Notes under the pieces: model-generated | The model's database searches: none | Seen by the model: only the letters and a program-made list of their open reading frames with translations | Told to the model about the DNA's origin: nothing | In this document: in pieces, positions 37,705 to 47,311 of the stretch | Position numbering within the stretch: the stretch's first letter is position 1 | Layout: the number at the start of each line of letters is the position of its first letter | Assembly: GCA_027943745.1 (NCBI GenBank) | Contig: AP025763.1 | Coordinates: 372,001-436,000, forward strand | Reading direction: 5' to 3' | DNA: 64,000 nt | Origin: Neptuniibacter victor | GTDB taxonomy: Bacteria; Pseudomonadota; Gammaproteobacteria; Pseudomonadales; Balneatricaceae | Position numbers and translations under genes: made by a program

Positions 37705-38388
37705 ATGAGTTCTGAACATAAAACACATGCCTCATCGGGTGTTGAAGCCTTGATTGAAAAACTCCGCCAGCAAGGGGTGACTAAAGGTCAGCATGAAGCC
37801 GAGGCGTTGGTAGAAGAGGCCGAGCATCGGGCTGATTGGTTGCTGTCACAAGCCAAACAGGAAGCGGAGCAGATCCTATCGAAAGCCAAGAAGGAAGCGT
37901 CGCAATTGCAGCAGGCAGGCGAGGATGCGTTGCGTATTGCCGCCCGTGATATGCATCTGGAGGTACGGGAAACCTTATCCCACTCTTTTACCGATCAAGT
38001 TGAGCGCCTCGTCGCTACGCAGATGGATAATGCCGAATTTATGCGTTCTCTGATTCTGGAGTTAGTGACGAAGGTGAGTCGTGATCATGGTATTGCCAGT
38101 GCGAAGCAGATTGATGTGTTACTACCAGAGGATTATATCGGTTTAGATGAATTACGACGTAACCCCAAAGAATATAGAGAAGGGAAACTAAGTCAGTTTG
38201 TACAGTCGCTGGCCGCTGAACAGATGCGTGATGGTGTGAATTTCTCGCTCTATGAGGGCAAAGGTATACGGGTCTGTTTAAATGGCCAAGAGGTCGAAGT
38301 CGATCTGAGTAGTGAGGCGGTTGCCAAGTTGCTTTTAAAGCACCTACAGCCACGATTTAGAGCCATTATTGAGGGGGTGATTCGATAG
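37705..38388 (+). CDS. V/A-type ATPase subunit E (peripheral stalk)
   Basis: The 227-residue protein has a long charged N-terminal helix (GVEALIEKLRQQGVTKGQHE, EAEQILSKAKKEASQLQQAG) and a C-terminal globular domain, the peripheral-stalk E pattern. The ATG at 37705 has TAGGAG six bases upstream. It lies between the membrane genes and subunit C/A. Confidence 0.85.
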   Translation: MSSEHKTHASSGVEALIEKLRQQGVTKGQHEAEALVEEAEHRADWLLSQAKQEAEQILSKAKKEASQLQQAGEDALRIAARDMHLEVRETLSHSFTDQVERLVATQMDNAEFMRSLILELVTKVSRDHGIASAKQIDVLLPEDYIGLDELRRNPKEYREGKLSQFVQSLAAEQMRDGVNFSLYEGKGIRVCLNGQEVEVDLSSEAVAKLLLKHLQPRFRAIIEGVIR

Positions 38389-39080
38389 TGTCGGATTACT
38401 ATACGCTATTAACGGCGTTGCCTTGGCTTGCTGATATTGAGCAGTGTAAGCAGTTGCCGATCTCGAGAATCGCCTTAGATAAGCGTTTAACGATGCTGGC
38501 GGATGAGGATAGAGATCAGCTCGTGATGATTGAATCGCTTTATCATCCTAATTGGTCCCATTTTGACGGGCAGGTGGATAAAGAATTGGTTGGCGTATGG
38601 CAGCGAGAGATGTCAAAAATCCAATCACCGGTGTTATTAGAATTGATCCATTTTCATATGGAGCTCAGGACGCTTGTGGGCGCACTAAGAACCCGCGCTG
38701 CTGGAGTAGAGAACCCTGAACGGTTCTATGGTGTCGGCCGTTGGGTCGTACGTATCCGTAAGCATTGGTTTGAACCGGGCTTTGGGTTAGAGGGGATCTG
38801 TCCTCAGTTAAATGCGTTGCAGCGTTTAATGGCAAAAGATAACCCTGTTTTAGTAGAGCAATATATCAATCAGCAGTTATGGAACAACTTATGCCAAGCA
38901 GAGCGCCAGTATCATTTTAGCTTTGAGGCTGTGGCGTGTTACGTGTTGCGATGGGCCATTGCCGAGAGGAATCAGCAGCATGACGGTGAAGCAGCCTTGC
39001 AGCAGTTTACCGCTTCAACAAAACGCTTGTTAGAACAATCAAGTTTGCAGCAACAGTTATCACAGGGGTGTGGCGAGTGA
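38388..39080 (+). CDS. DUF2764-like V-ATPase-associated protein (probable subunit C equivalent)
   Basis: The protein starts SDYYTLLTALPWLADIEQCK and fits the DUF2764 family that occurs between subunits E and A in V-ATPase operons of chlamydiae and Bacteroidetes. It is thought to replace subunit C, joining the stalk to the membrane part. The GTG start overlaps the E stop. It has 230 residues and no membrane segment. The role is inferred from family and context. Confidence 0.75.
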   Translation: MSDYYTLLTALPWLADIEQCKQLPISRIALDKRLTMLADEDRDQLVMIESLYHPNWSHFDGQVDKELVGVWQREMSKIQSPVLLELIHFHMELRTLVGALRTRAAGVENPERFYGVGRWVVRIRKHWFEPGFGLEGICPQLNALQRLMAKDNPVLVEQYINQQLWNNLCQAERQYHFSFEAVACYVLRWAIAERNQQHDGEAALQQFTASTKRLLEQSSLQQQLSQGCGE

Positions 39081-40885
39081 ATCAGCAGATTACAGCGCGA
39101 GTAGCCGCGGTTAGAGACGATATTGTTACGATCGATCTTCTTCAGGATGATACGGGCAGCTATTACCCGATTCTGAAAAACGAAGTGGTTTATATCTGCC
39201 CGACACGACAGGGAAGCGATGCTCGGCAGGAATTTCTGCAAGCGGAAGTGTTACGAGTACGCCATGGTGAGGCGGACGTTCAGGTGTTTGAGAACACGCG
39301 AGGTGTGGCTATTGGCGATGGCATTAAGCAAAGCGGTCATATGCTATCGGTCTCGTTAGGCCCAGGGCTCTTGGGCCAAGTGTACGATGGTTTACAAAAC
39401 CCGCTTGAGAACATTGCGGCACAGCATGGCTTTTTCTTGCCACGTGGTTTAGAGGTCGATGGCATCGATCAGCAACAGCATTGGTCATTTCAACCTTGTG
39501 TCAAAGTAGGGGATAACGTCGATGCTGGTGATGTGATTGGTCATGTGCAAGAGGGGCGTTTTAAGCATCATATTATGACGCCATTTGATCAGTTAGGCAC
39601 GGCTGAGATTAGCTGGATCCAAGAGGGCTCGTTTACGGTTGATACACCTGTCGCTAGATTGAAACATGCGGATGGTGAAGAGAGCGAAGTGGCGATGCAG
39701 CAGAAGTGGCCTGTGCGCATCCCAGTAAGTGAACCCTTACTCAGAGAGGGTAAAAGCACTCGGAGGTATCCGGATGAACCCCTGTTAACCTCTATACGCT
39801 TAATCGATACCTTCTTCCCAATCGCAAGAGGGGGGACGGCATGTATACCAGGTCCTTTTGGGGCGGGTAAAACCGTACTGCAGAGCTTAATTTCCCGTTT
39901 TTCAGAAGTGGATATTGTGGTTATTGTGGCGTGTGGTGAACGTGCGGGTGAGGTGGTTGAAACGATTACCGAGTTTCCCAATATGGCGGACCCTAAAGGT
40001 GGCTCTTTAATGGATCGGACGGTCATTATTTGTAATACCTCGTCCATGCCAGTAGCTGCTCGAGAGGCTTCAATTTATACCGGTATTACCATTAGTGAAT
40101 ACTATCGCCAAATGGGTTACAACGTGTTGTTGATCGCTGATTCGACCTCCCGTTGGGCGCAAGCGATGCGTGAAACTTCGGGCCGTTTGGAGGAGATACC
40201 AGGCGAAGAAGCATTTCCTGCGTACTTAGATTCCGCGATACGTGCTTTATACGAAAGGGCGGGAGTGATTGAAAACAGTGCAGGAGCGTTGGGTAGTTTA
40301 ACGTTAATTGGAACCGTATCACCGGCGGGTGGCAACTTTGAAGAGCCTGTTACGCAGTCTACTTTAAGAACCGTTAAAACCTTTCTGGGTTTGAGTGCTG
40401 AACGTGCCTATAAACGTGCGTATCCCGCGGTAGACCCTTTGATTTCGTGGTCACGTTATCTGCATCAAATGTCAGATTGGTATCAGCAACATATGGGGGA
40501 TGATTGGGTAAGCCAAGTGGAAGAGATGCAAAGCCTATTGCTCCAAGGTGAATCTGTGCAGCAGATGATGCAGGTAACGGGCGAAGAGGGAGTAACGTTA
40601 AAAGATTATATTCTCTACCATAAGTCGATCTGCTTAGATCAAGTCTACCTACAGCAAGATGCCTTTGATGATGTTGATATATCAGTGCCGCTTGCTCGTC
40701 AAAAACAGATATTTCTGCTGCTAAGACGTTGTTTGCTCTCTCCTTTAGTGTTTGCTGACAAAACGGCAGTGCGTGACTACTTTGTTAAGCTGACGGGTTT
40801 GTTCCGTAATCTGAATTATAGTCGTAGTGATAGTCCCGATTTTGAGCGTTATCTGTCCGAGATTGAGTATTTGATAAAACAGTAA
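39077..40885 (+). CDS. V/A-type ATPase catalytic subunit A
   Basis: Subunit A hydrolyses or makes ATP. The P-loop GPFGAGKTVLQSL is near residue 258, with GERAGEVVETITEFP and ADSTSRWAQAMRE (Walker B region) further on, and PAYLDSAIRALYERAG. 602 residues is typical, including the A-type bulge domain. GTG 39077 is preferred to a GTG at 39068 because AGGGG lies eight bases before it. It is the last gene of the run, overlapping the previous by 4 bp. Confidence 0.94.
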   Translation: MNQQITARVAAVRDDIVTIDLLQDDTGSYYPILKNEVVYICPTRQGSDARQEFLQAEVLRVRHGEADVQVFENTRGVAIGDGIKQSGHMLSVSLGPGLLGQVYDGLQNPLENIAAQHGFFLPRGLEVDGIDQQQHWSFQPCVKVGDNVDAGDVIGHVQEGRFKHHIMTPFDQLGTAEISWIQEGSFTVDTPVARLKHADGEESEVAMQQKWPVRIPVSEPLLREGKSTRRYPDEPLLTSIRLIDTFFPIARGGTACIPGPFGAGKTVLQSLISRFSEVDIVVIVACGERAGEVVETITEFPNMADPKGGSLMDRTVIICNTSSMPVAAREASIYTGITISEYYRQMGYNVLLIADSTSRWAQAMRETSGRLEEIPGEEAFPAYLDSAIRALYERAGVIENSAGALGSLTLIGTVSPAGGNFEEPVTQSTLRTVKTFLGLSAERAYKRAYPAVDPLISWSRYLHQMSDWYQQHMGDDWVSQVEEMQSLLLQGESVQQMMQVTGEEGVTLKDYILYHKSICLDQVYLQQDAFDDVDISVPLARQKQIFLLLRRCLLSPLVFADKTAVRDYFVKLTGLFRNLNYSRSDSPDFERYLSEIEYLIKQ

Positions 40886-41076
40886 TATTTAATATATTGA
40901 TGTGGGTCATGTTTTTGACCGGTTGAGCGGTCTGTGTAAGCATAAAGTCTGGTAATATGTGAGGTTAAAGCTGCAGCTATTGCAGACAGTTAACGCGTGC
41001 AGGATGTATGCATAATACGCGCGGAGTTCGTAGACGCGAATTTTAGCCCGCCTTTTTGGTTGCTCTTCTCTAATTT

Positions 41077-43932
41077 ATGTCACACAGTAAAGTACATACC
41101 CTGCCTCGATATTTGATGCTTGGGACAGTCGCTATTGCGGTACTGTTACTGGTGGCTGTAGCCTCTCATTTTTTAATCAAAAATCAGCACGATAATGATG
41201 TGCGTTTAGCAGCGCTCGAGCAGGAGTTTCTCCAGAAAGGCCATAATCGTTTAGTGTCTGAGATCAAAAGTGCTAAAGACTATATTGGCTATATGGTTGC
41301 ACAAGCTGAAACCGTTCTTAAAGATCACTCTAAAGCGGAAGTGTTAAAGGCACATGCAATCGCGACAACGATCTATCAGCGAGAACACTTACATCGTTCA
41401 GAAAGTGAGGTGAAAGCCTTAATCCGCGAGTCACTGAGAAATATACGTTTCTTTAATGGTCGCGGGTATATTTTTATCGATGACGCTAATGGCCTATGTA
41501 TTTTACTGCCAACCTCTCCTTCGGTGGAGGGAAAATCCCTTTATGATAATCAAGATGATACCGGCCATTATATTATGCGAGGTCTGCTCGCCGCTGCAGA
41601 TAATGCGAGTGGTGAAGGTTTCTCTAATTATCGTTGGTATCCTCCGCACGACCAAACCAACATGGAAGATAAAATCGCGTTTGTAAAAACGTTTGAGCCT
41701 TACGGTTGGATTATTGGTGCAGGTGATTATCTTTATCAGATCGAGAATGATCTCAAGGAGCAAGCCCTTAAGCGTTTAGAAGCGATACGGTTTGGCGAGA
41801 ACGGCTATTTAGCTGTTTTTAATTCCAATGGACAGTTGATGTCTACGCCAGGTATTAGTTCCTTGCGTGGCGAGATTATCAGTGATGATAAAAAGCGTTT
41901 AGAGAAAAGGGCGATTAAAAAGATTCTAGCCTCGGCTGATCAAGGTGGCGGTTTTATAAAGTATGAGTGGTTTTTCCCCAATGGTGATGGACCTTACGAG
42001 AAGATTTCGCTGGTCGAGAATGTACCGGGTTTAGATTGGGTGCTCGTCGCAGGGTTCTACCCAGAAGATATTAAGGATTTGCTGCAAAGCCAGAAGGATA
42101 TGTTAGGTAAAGCTCAACTAGAAGATCGGGCGCAGCTTTATATTTTCCTTATTTTGGCAGCCAGTATCACGCTTTCCCTCTCCTTCCTGTTTTCACAGTG
42201 GTCGAATAAAAAATTCACCCAATATCGTCAAGATATTGAAAAGCAACAGAATGAACTACTTAAAAATGCTGAGCAACTTCAGTTAGCCTCTAGGGTGTTT
42301 GATAACGCGAATGAAGGGATTATGGTAACCGGTGAGAATAATATCTTGCTTGCTGTCAACGATGCCTTTACTGAAATCACCGGTTATTCCTCTGAAGAGG
42401 TGCTTGGTCGAAATCCCAAGTTTTTACAATCGGGTCGACACGATGAAAGTTTCTATCGTCACATGTGGATGGCGATTAATCAGCGAGGCCAGTGGAGTGG
42501 TGAAATATGGAACCGCCGTAAGAACGGTGAAGTGTTCCCACAATGGTTGGCGATTAACGCATCCTTGGATGATGAGGGAGAAGTCCGTAACTACATCGCT
42601 TCAATAACTGATTTGACCGAGCGTAAAGAGGTCGAACAAAAACTCCAGTTTTTATCCGATTACGATCCTTTGACGAATCTGCCTAATCGACGTTTGTTAG
42701 GCTATCGCGTCGATCAAACCATCAACATGAGTAAGCGCAAAGGCGACCAGCAGTTTGCCTTGTTGTATATCGACCTTGATCATTTCAAAAATATTAATGA
42801 CAGCCTCGGTCATAACTTTGGTGATGAGATTCTGCAGAAAATTGCCAAACGTATTGAAGGATTGCTACGAGAAGGGGATACCGTCAGTCGTTTAGGTGGC
42901 GATGAGTTTATGATTCTCGTCTCTGACTTAGATAAGCTGGAGCTCGCTGCTAATCTGTCTGAACGGCTACTGCACGAGATCTCCCGACCATTAGAAAACG
43001 ATAGTCACCTAACCGTAACGCCAAGTATTGGTATTGCTGTTTATCCAAATGATGGCGATTGTTTCGATAAGCTGCTGGGTAACGCCGATGCCGCCGTCCA
43101 TTTTGCTAAAAAACAGGGGCGCAATAACTATCAGTTTTATACCGCTGAGATGAATAAACAAGCGTCTCAGCGCTTAAGTGTTGAGATCGCACTACGTAAG
43201 GCGATTAAAAAAGAAGAGTTCGAAGTCTACTACCAACCGCAGCTATGCTTGCAAACCAATAAGTTGATTGGTTGTGAAGCGCTTGTGCGTTGGCAGCACC
43301 CTAAACAGGGATTAGTGCCACCCGATGCGTTTATTCCGTTAGCCGAAGAAACTGGGCTTATTTTGCAAATTGGTGGCTGGGTCTTACAGCAAGCTTGCTT
43401 ACAAGGCGCAAGGTGGCTACATGAATCCGATAGCGATTTTACTATGTCAGTGAATGTATCGGTTCGACAGTTTAGGCCTGAATTGGTGGAAGAGGTACGA
43501 AGTGCGCTGGTGGCATCTGGTTTACCGCCTCATGCCTTAGTGATTGAAATTACCGAAAGTACACTGATGCAGAACGAAGAGACTACGCTTCTGCTGCTAC
43601 AAGAGTTGAAACAGCTAGGCGTTCAACTTTCCTTGGATGACTTTGGTACTGGGTATTCTAGTATGGCGTACCTTAAACGCTTTAATCTCGATCAACTGAA
43701 AATTGATAGGGCGTTTATCAGTGATCTCCCACATAACCGCGATGACGCTGCCATTACTTCGGCAATCATTGATGTGGCCAGTCATTTTGGCTTAGTGACG
43801 GTTGCTGAAGGTGTTGAGACGCAAGAGCAAGCTCGTTTCCTCGCTGACGTAGGCTGTGTGGAAGGTCAGGGTTATCTCTATGAAAGACCTATTCCTGCGG
43901 ATCAATTCACGGGTAAGTATTTCCCATCATAA
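41077..43932 (+). CDS. Membrane Cache-PAS-GGDEF-EAL cyclic di-GMP protein
   Basis: A 951-residue dual-domain protein. A membrane helix (~12-32) is followed by two Cache-like periplasmic domains (~40-340; RFFNGRGYIFIDD, IRFGENGYLAVFN), a second helix (~352-375), a PAS domain (~400-525), a GGDEF domain with RLGGDEF near residue 605, and an EAL domain with CEALVRW near 733 and DDFGTGYSSM. Both enzyme signatures look intact, so it could make or degrade cyclic di-GMP. The ATG has no clear ribosome site. It follows the ATPase genes after 191 bp. Confidence 0.9.
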   Translation: MSHSKVHTLPRYLMLGTVAIAVLLLVAVASHFLIKNQHDNDVRLAALEQEFLQKGHNRLVSEIKSAKDYIGYMVAQAETVLKDHSKAEVLKAHAIATTIYQREHLHRSESEVKALIRESLRNIRFFNGRGYIFIDDANGLCILLPTSPSVEGKSLYDNQDDTGHYIMRGLLAAADNASGEGFSNYRWYPPHDQTNMEDKIAFVKTFEPYGWIIGAGDYLYQIENDLKEQALKRLEAIRFGENGYLAVFNSNGQLMSTPGISSLRGEIISDDKKRLEKRAIKKILASADQGGGFIKYEWFFPNGDGPYEKISLVENVPGLDWVLVAGFYPEDIKDLLQSQKDMLGKAQLEDRAQLYIFLILAASITLSLSFLFSQWSNKKFTQYRQDIEKQQNELLKNAEQLQLASRVFDNANEGIMVTGENNILLAVNDAFTEITGYSSEEVLGRNPKFLQSGRHDESFYRHMWMAINQRGQWSGEIWNRRKNGEVFPQWLAINASLDDEGEVRNYIASITDLTERKEVEQKLQFLSDYDPLTNLPNRRLLGYRVDQTINMSKRKGDQQFALLYIDLDHFKNINDSLGHNFGDEILQKIAKRIEGLLREGDTVSRLGGDEFMILVSDLDKLELAANLSERLLHEISRPLENDSHLTVTPSIGIAVYPNDGDCFDKLLGNADAAVHFAKKQGRNNYQFYTAEMNKQASQRLSVEIALRKAIKKEEFEVYYQPQLCLQTNKLIGCEALVRWQHPKQGLVPPDAFIPLAEETGLILQIGGWVLQQACLQGARWLHESDSDFTMSVNVSVRQFRPELVEEVRSALVASGLPPHALVIEITESTLMQNEETTLLLLQELKQLGVQLSLDDFGTGYSSMAYLKRFNLDQLKIDRAFISDLPHNRDDAAITSAIIDVASHFGLVTVAEGVETQEQARFLADVGCVEGQGYLYERPIPADQFTGKYFPS

Positions 43933-43983
43933 ATTGACCGAGTGTCTGCTGTGACCAATTGTCACATGCGGCATTGGGTCACA
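43933..43983. promoter_or_regulatory. Three contiguous 17-bp palindromic operator units
   Basis: Units ATTGACCGAGTGTCTGC, TGTGACCAATTGTCACA and TGCGGCATTGGGTCACA sit end to end with no gap. Each fits GNC-N5-GNC; the middle one is an almost perfect TGTGAC-N5-GTCACA palindrome. They lie just after the previous stop codon and 17 bp before a possible -35 (TTGGTT, 44001). Related units occur before the TonB receptor. Confidence 0.75.
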
Positions 43984-44044
43984 TTTCTAACGGCCTAAGT
44001 TTGGTTAAAATCGCCGCAATTTAATTATTTCGGCTTTGTTAACT

Positions 44045-44854
44045 ATGGGTCAGTACAGGTTTTTCCCCCTCGTTTTCGTTTTTATGAGCTCGCTTTCAAT
44101 GGCTGATATTTATTGGCAGCCAGTGAATAATCCCAAGGGTTCAGGGGGACATGGGCATGGCCGTATGGCTAAAGCATTCCAACTCATGGGGCTTAAAGGC
44201 AGCACGGATACTTCCGTCTTCTATATTCATTCTGACCTGGAATCATCTGACTTAAGTCTGCACGGGGATGCTGTGCATCTAAAATCCACAGGGAAGAATA
44301 ATTACCATGCGCTCGTTGCTCGCCAGCAGCAAGATGATATTCATCGTTTAGCCATTAGGTATATCTACAATAATGGCCGTCCGGTAAATACCTCCCCTTC
44401 AGAACTTCTAGCGCTGAATTTAGGCGGCCTGCAGATTATTCCTTCGCCTCTTCCCAGGGAGCACTGGAAGTATAAAAGTAAAAGTTTATATCGTTTTCAG
44501 GTTACGTTTGAAGGTAAGCCTTTAGCTGAGCATGGGCTGCTTGCGACGACTCGGTTCGGCAGCAATGAGATCCTGCATACCGATCAATCAGGTTTTATTG
44601 AGTTGGTTATTCCTGAGGACTTTCCTGAAATTATCCCCCTTAAACGTGCGACCCCTCCGGGTGAAATTCAGCTGTTTAGTTCCTACAGCAGCGAGGGGCA
44701 AGTATATGAAGCTAGTTTGACAGCGGCTTACCATCCGAGTGACTCAAGTTGGAAGAGTGTCAGTCTCGGGGCGCTGGTGGTACTTATCGGTTTGATTTTT
44801 GGCTTCTATATTAATCGAAAACTACCTGAACATAACCGGAGAAAAGCAAAATGA
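44045..44854 (+). CDS. Periplasmic His-rich DUF4198-like protein, membrane-anchored
   Basis: The 269-residue protein has a signal peptide (ends SLSMA), a mature start DIYWQPVNNPKGSGGHGHGR with clustered histidines, a beta-rich Ig-like domain (YRFQVTFEGKPLAEHGLLAT, then TDQSGFIELVIPEDF) and a C-terminal membrane helix (SLGALVVLIGLIFGFYI). This architecture recalls DUF4198/NikM-like metal-associated proteins, but similarity is weak. It opens the operon with a ferredoxin, CcdA-like and Ton proteins, suggesting metal handling. ATG 44045 is chosen over TTG 44036. Confidence 0.65.
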   Translation: MGQYRFFPLVFVFMSSLSMADIYWQPVNNPKGSGGHGHGRMAKAFQLMGLKGSTDTSVFYIHSDLESSDLSLHGDAVHLKSTGKNNYHALVARQQQDDIHRLAIRYIYNNGRPVNTSPSELLALNLGGLQIIPSPLPREHWKYKSKSLYRFQVTFEGKPLAEHGLLATTRFGSNEILHTDQSGFIELVIPEDFPEIIPLKRATPPGEIQLFSSYSSEGQVYEASLTAAYHPSDSSWKSVSLGALVVLIGLIFGFYINRKLPEHNRRKAK

Positions 44855-45903
44855 TGTGGCTTAAAAACTTAACGGTTGTTAGACGCTTTGTTCAGTTGTT
44901 TATGTTTGTTTTTCTAGTGTATGGCTCTGTCGTTGTTGGTTTTTATGCAGCAGATAAAATATCAGGTGCGCTTCCTTCTCTAAGTTGCGCCTATGATTCT
45001 ATGAATGCAGATTACTGTGCCCTAATTCCTCTACAGCACCAGATGCATCATCGTTTAGGCCCCGCAGTAGACAGCGGTGACATGATGAAGCTCTTCATGC
45101 CATTGGTCACAACGCTGGTGACTTTTTTGATGATGTTTGTGCTATTGAATAAAGCATTCTGCGGCTGGATCTGCCCCTTAGGTTTCTTTCAGGAAGTGAT
45201 GCAGCTAATCGGCCAGAAACTGGGTTTACGAAAGGTCGACAGTCTATCCCATGGCGCTGTGGATAAAGTAAGGCCGGTAAAATGGCTCATGTTGGGGGGC
45301 TTGGTGTTTGGTTTGCCGGCGTTAACCAGCTTGGGGTTTTTGAGCGATGAGTGGGGAGATCCTTTCTGCCAGATCTGTCCTAGCCGCATTATGACAACCC
45401 TGTTTACCGGAAGTGATGAACAGCTGTTTGTCGATACCTCGACACCGAGCTATATGGTGTTGTCGATTTTAGGTGATTTTTTGTTTGGTTTGACGATCGC
45501 TATGGCGATGACACTACGGCAGCCGTTTTGCCGCATCTGCCCACTATTAGCGATGCATGCGCTATTTCGTAAAATTGGCCTGGCGCGCTTGGTTAAAAAA
45601 GGCACCTCCCGCTGTGATAAATGCGGTATCTGTGCTGAAGCTTGCCCTATGGATATCCGCGAGTTGCAAACAGACCATAATGCAGTGGAAAAGGCCAAAG
45701 ATATCACTTTGCCAGACTGTACGTTGTGTGGTCGCTGCGTTGAATTTTGCCCAGATAAAGATGTTCTACAGATACGCTACCTCAATGTCCCTGTATTTAG
45801 TGCCAGCCCTCAATATTTTAAACGTCGTAAAAAAGCTCAAAAAGAGTGGGATAAAGTAAAGCTTATTGGTTTCAATACGGATAAGACCAAGGTGAAACCA
45901 TGA
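44851..45903 (+). CDS. NapH-like membrane polyferredoxin
   Basis: A membrane redox protein with several helices, three cytoplasm-proximal CxxxCP/CxxCP motifs (CGWICP near residue 104, CQICP near 176, CRICP near 229) and two [4Fe-4S] ferredoxin motifs (CDKCGICAEACP near 255, CTLCGRCVEFCP near 291). It resembles NapH/NosR-type quinol-linked electron-transfer proteins. It probably passes electrons across the inner membrane for a reductive step in the periplasm. It overlaps the previous gene by 4 bp. Confidence 0.87.
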   Translation: MMWLKNLTVVRRFVQLFMFVFLVYGSVVVGFYAADKISGALPSLSCAYDSMNADYCALIPLQHQMHHRLGPAVDSGDMMKLFMPLVTTLVTFLMMFVLLNKAFCGWICPLGFFQEVMQLIGQKLGLRKVDSLSHGAVDKVRPVKWLMLGGLVFGLPALTSLGFLSDEWGDPFCQICPSRIMTTLFTGSDEQLFVDTSTPSYMVLSILGDFLFGLTIAMAMTLRQPFCRICPLLAMHALFRKIGLARLVKKGTSRCDKCGICAEACPMDIRELQTDHNAVEKAKDITLPDCTLCGRCVEFCPDKDVLQIRYLNVPVFSASPQYFKRRKKAQKEWDKVKLIGFNTDKTKVKP

Positions 45904-46667
45904 GTACCGAACTACTAGAATTAGGCTTTATGGCTGCTGTTTTTTCTGCTTTTTTGATCGGTTTAAGTTTTGGCAGTGGGCCTTGTAACTTAAGCTGTTT
46001 ACCGTACCTAGGGCCTGTTCTTTTAGGTCCCGGCGCTCAACGGCCTTTTACAGCAGTGGTACTGCCGTTTATGAGTGGAAGGTTGGTCGGCTATTTTAGT
46101 ATGGGTGTTACGGCGGCTATCTTGGGTAGCGTGATAAAGGACTACCTTTCCCACCCGGTTGTGCCCATTTTTGCGGCGGTTATTAGTATCTGGTTAGCGC
46201 TCAAAATGTGGCGTCAGGCCAGTACTAAAACATGCGCTAGCAGCTTGCAGGCTGACACTAAGAGTGGTTTTAAGGCTGTGCCTTATAAGACGGGCTCTTT
46301 TGAGACAGCTCATTCCGAGGGAGTTCCTGACCTTATCGCTTCGGATGAAAAACCGTTAGTAGAGAGAAACACTTGGCAGTTATCCATGCTCGGTTTCTCT
46401 TTGGCGTTTAACCCTTGTATCCCTCTCTTAGGGTTATTGGCGGCAGCTGCGCAAAGTGCTGATCCTCTGTGGGGAGGGGGCATTGCATTGAGTTTTGGTT
46501 TAGGTGCCATTGTTATTCCGAGTTTACTTGTACGTTACGGTGTTGCATTGCTGGGCCGAGAACTTCGTTCTCAGTTGGCGCAGTGGCAAGTGGGTTTAAC
46601 ACGTACTGGCGCGCTTATGCTGGTACTCGTCGCAATTAATACAGCATGGCGGGGGATACCAGCATGA
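45900..46667 (+). CDS. CcdA/TauE-SafE-like membrane protein
   Basis: This 255-residue protein has six or so helices and the pattern FGSGPCNLSCLPYLGPVLLG near residue 23, with paired Cys residues like CcdA/DsbD electron carriers; a second FNPCIPLLGLLAAAAQ appears near 169. Such proteins move reducing power to the periplasm. It overlaps its neighbours on both sides (ATGA junctions), so it is part of one operon with the polyferredoxin and Exb proteins. Confidence 0.75.
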   Translation: MSTELLELGFMAAVFSAFLIGLSFGSGPCNLSCLPYLGPVLLGPGAQRPFTAVVLPFMSGRLVGYFSMGVTAAILGSVIKDYLSHPVVPIFAAVISIWLALKMWRQASTKTCASSLQADTKSGFKAVPYKTGSFETAHSEGVPDLIASDEKPLVERNTWQLSMLGFSLAFNPCIPLLGLLAAAAQSADPLWGGGIALSFGLGAIVIPSLLVRYGVALLGRELRSQLAQWQVGLTRTGALMLVLVAINTAWRGIPA

Positions 46668-47311
46668 TGTGGATTGAAAAAGGCGGTCCGATCGTTTGGA
46701 TCTTAATCGCTTACTCTATTCTGGGGTTATCAATTTTAGCTGGGCGCTATCTACAATTGCTCTTTAGCCATCGTGTCAATCGAAAACGACCGGTTGATGA
46801 ATGGAAAGAGGGCGCGGAAAAGAGGATTGTTTTAGCGTTAAAGGGGAAACAAACCCTGCAACATAATGGCTCTGAACTAAGAGCAACCGCAGGCCATCTT
46901 ATCCAGACAGAGATGAAAGTGTTCGAAGGGGGTCTAAAAACAGTATCGATACTAGCAAACACTGCACCGCTACTCGGGTTGCTAGGTACGATTATCGGTA
47001 TGATCAAAGCCTTTCAGGTGATTGAAAATGCAGGTGGAAAAGTCGATGCCATGGCGTTGGCGGGAGGCATTTGGGAAGCAATGTTAACGACCGGGGTTGG
47101 CTTAGCAGTAGCGATCCCTTTGCTTATCTTACTGCACTTTATTGAATCGGCCTTAACCCGTCATCATTGGCGCTTACAACAAGCCGCCGCGCTTGTGCTT
47201 GAATCAACCAATCCATCTGTTTGCGAACGTTTAGCTGAAAGCAGTGACGATGTGGCCATTAGTACCAGTAGTCTGAAAACGGAAAGTACCTGGGTGTCTG
47301 ATGGAGTATAA
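46664..47311 (+). CDS. exbB: ExbB/TolQ-family proton channel protein
   Basis: ExbB forms the proton channel that energises TonB. It has three helices and the family motif NTAPLLGLLGTIIGMIKAFQ, and AGGIWEAMLTTGVGLAVAIP with a conserved Thr/Ala face. At 215 residues it is typical. I start at 46664 (MMWIEKGG) with GGGGG upstream; the frame is open from 46646. It is translationally coupled to the CcdA-like gene. Confidence 0.93.
   Translation: MMWIEKGGPIVWILIAYSILGLSILAGRYLQLLFSHRVNRKRPVDEWKEGAEKRIVLALKGKQTLQHNGSELRATAGHLIQTEMKVFEGGLKTVSILANTAPLLGLLGTIIGMIKAFQVIENAGGKVDAMALAGGIWEAMLTTGVGLAVAIPLLILLHFIESALTRHHWRLQQAAALVLESTNPSVCERLAESSDDVAISTSSLKTESTWVSDGV

Noticed and set aside
43950-43966. CRP site TGTGACCAATTGTCACA
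   Set aside because: The spacer between TGTGA and TCACA is 7 rather than 6, and the sequence is one unit of a 17-bp tandem array, so another regulator is more likely.
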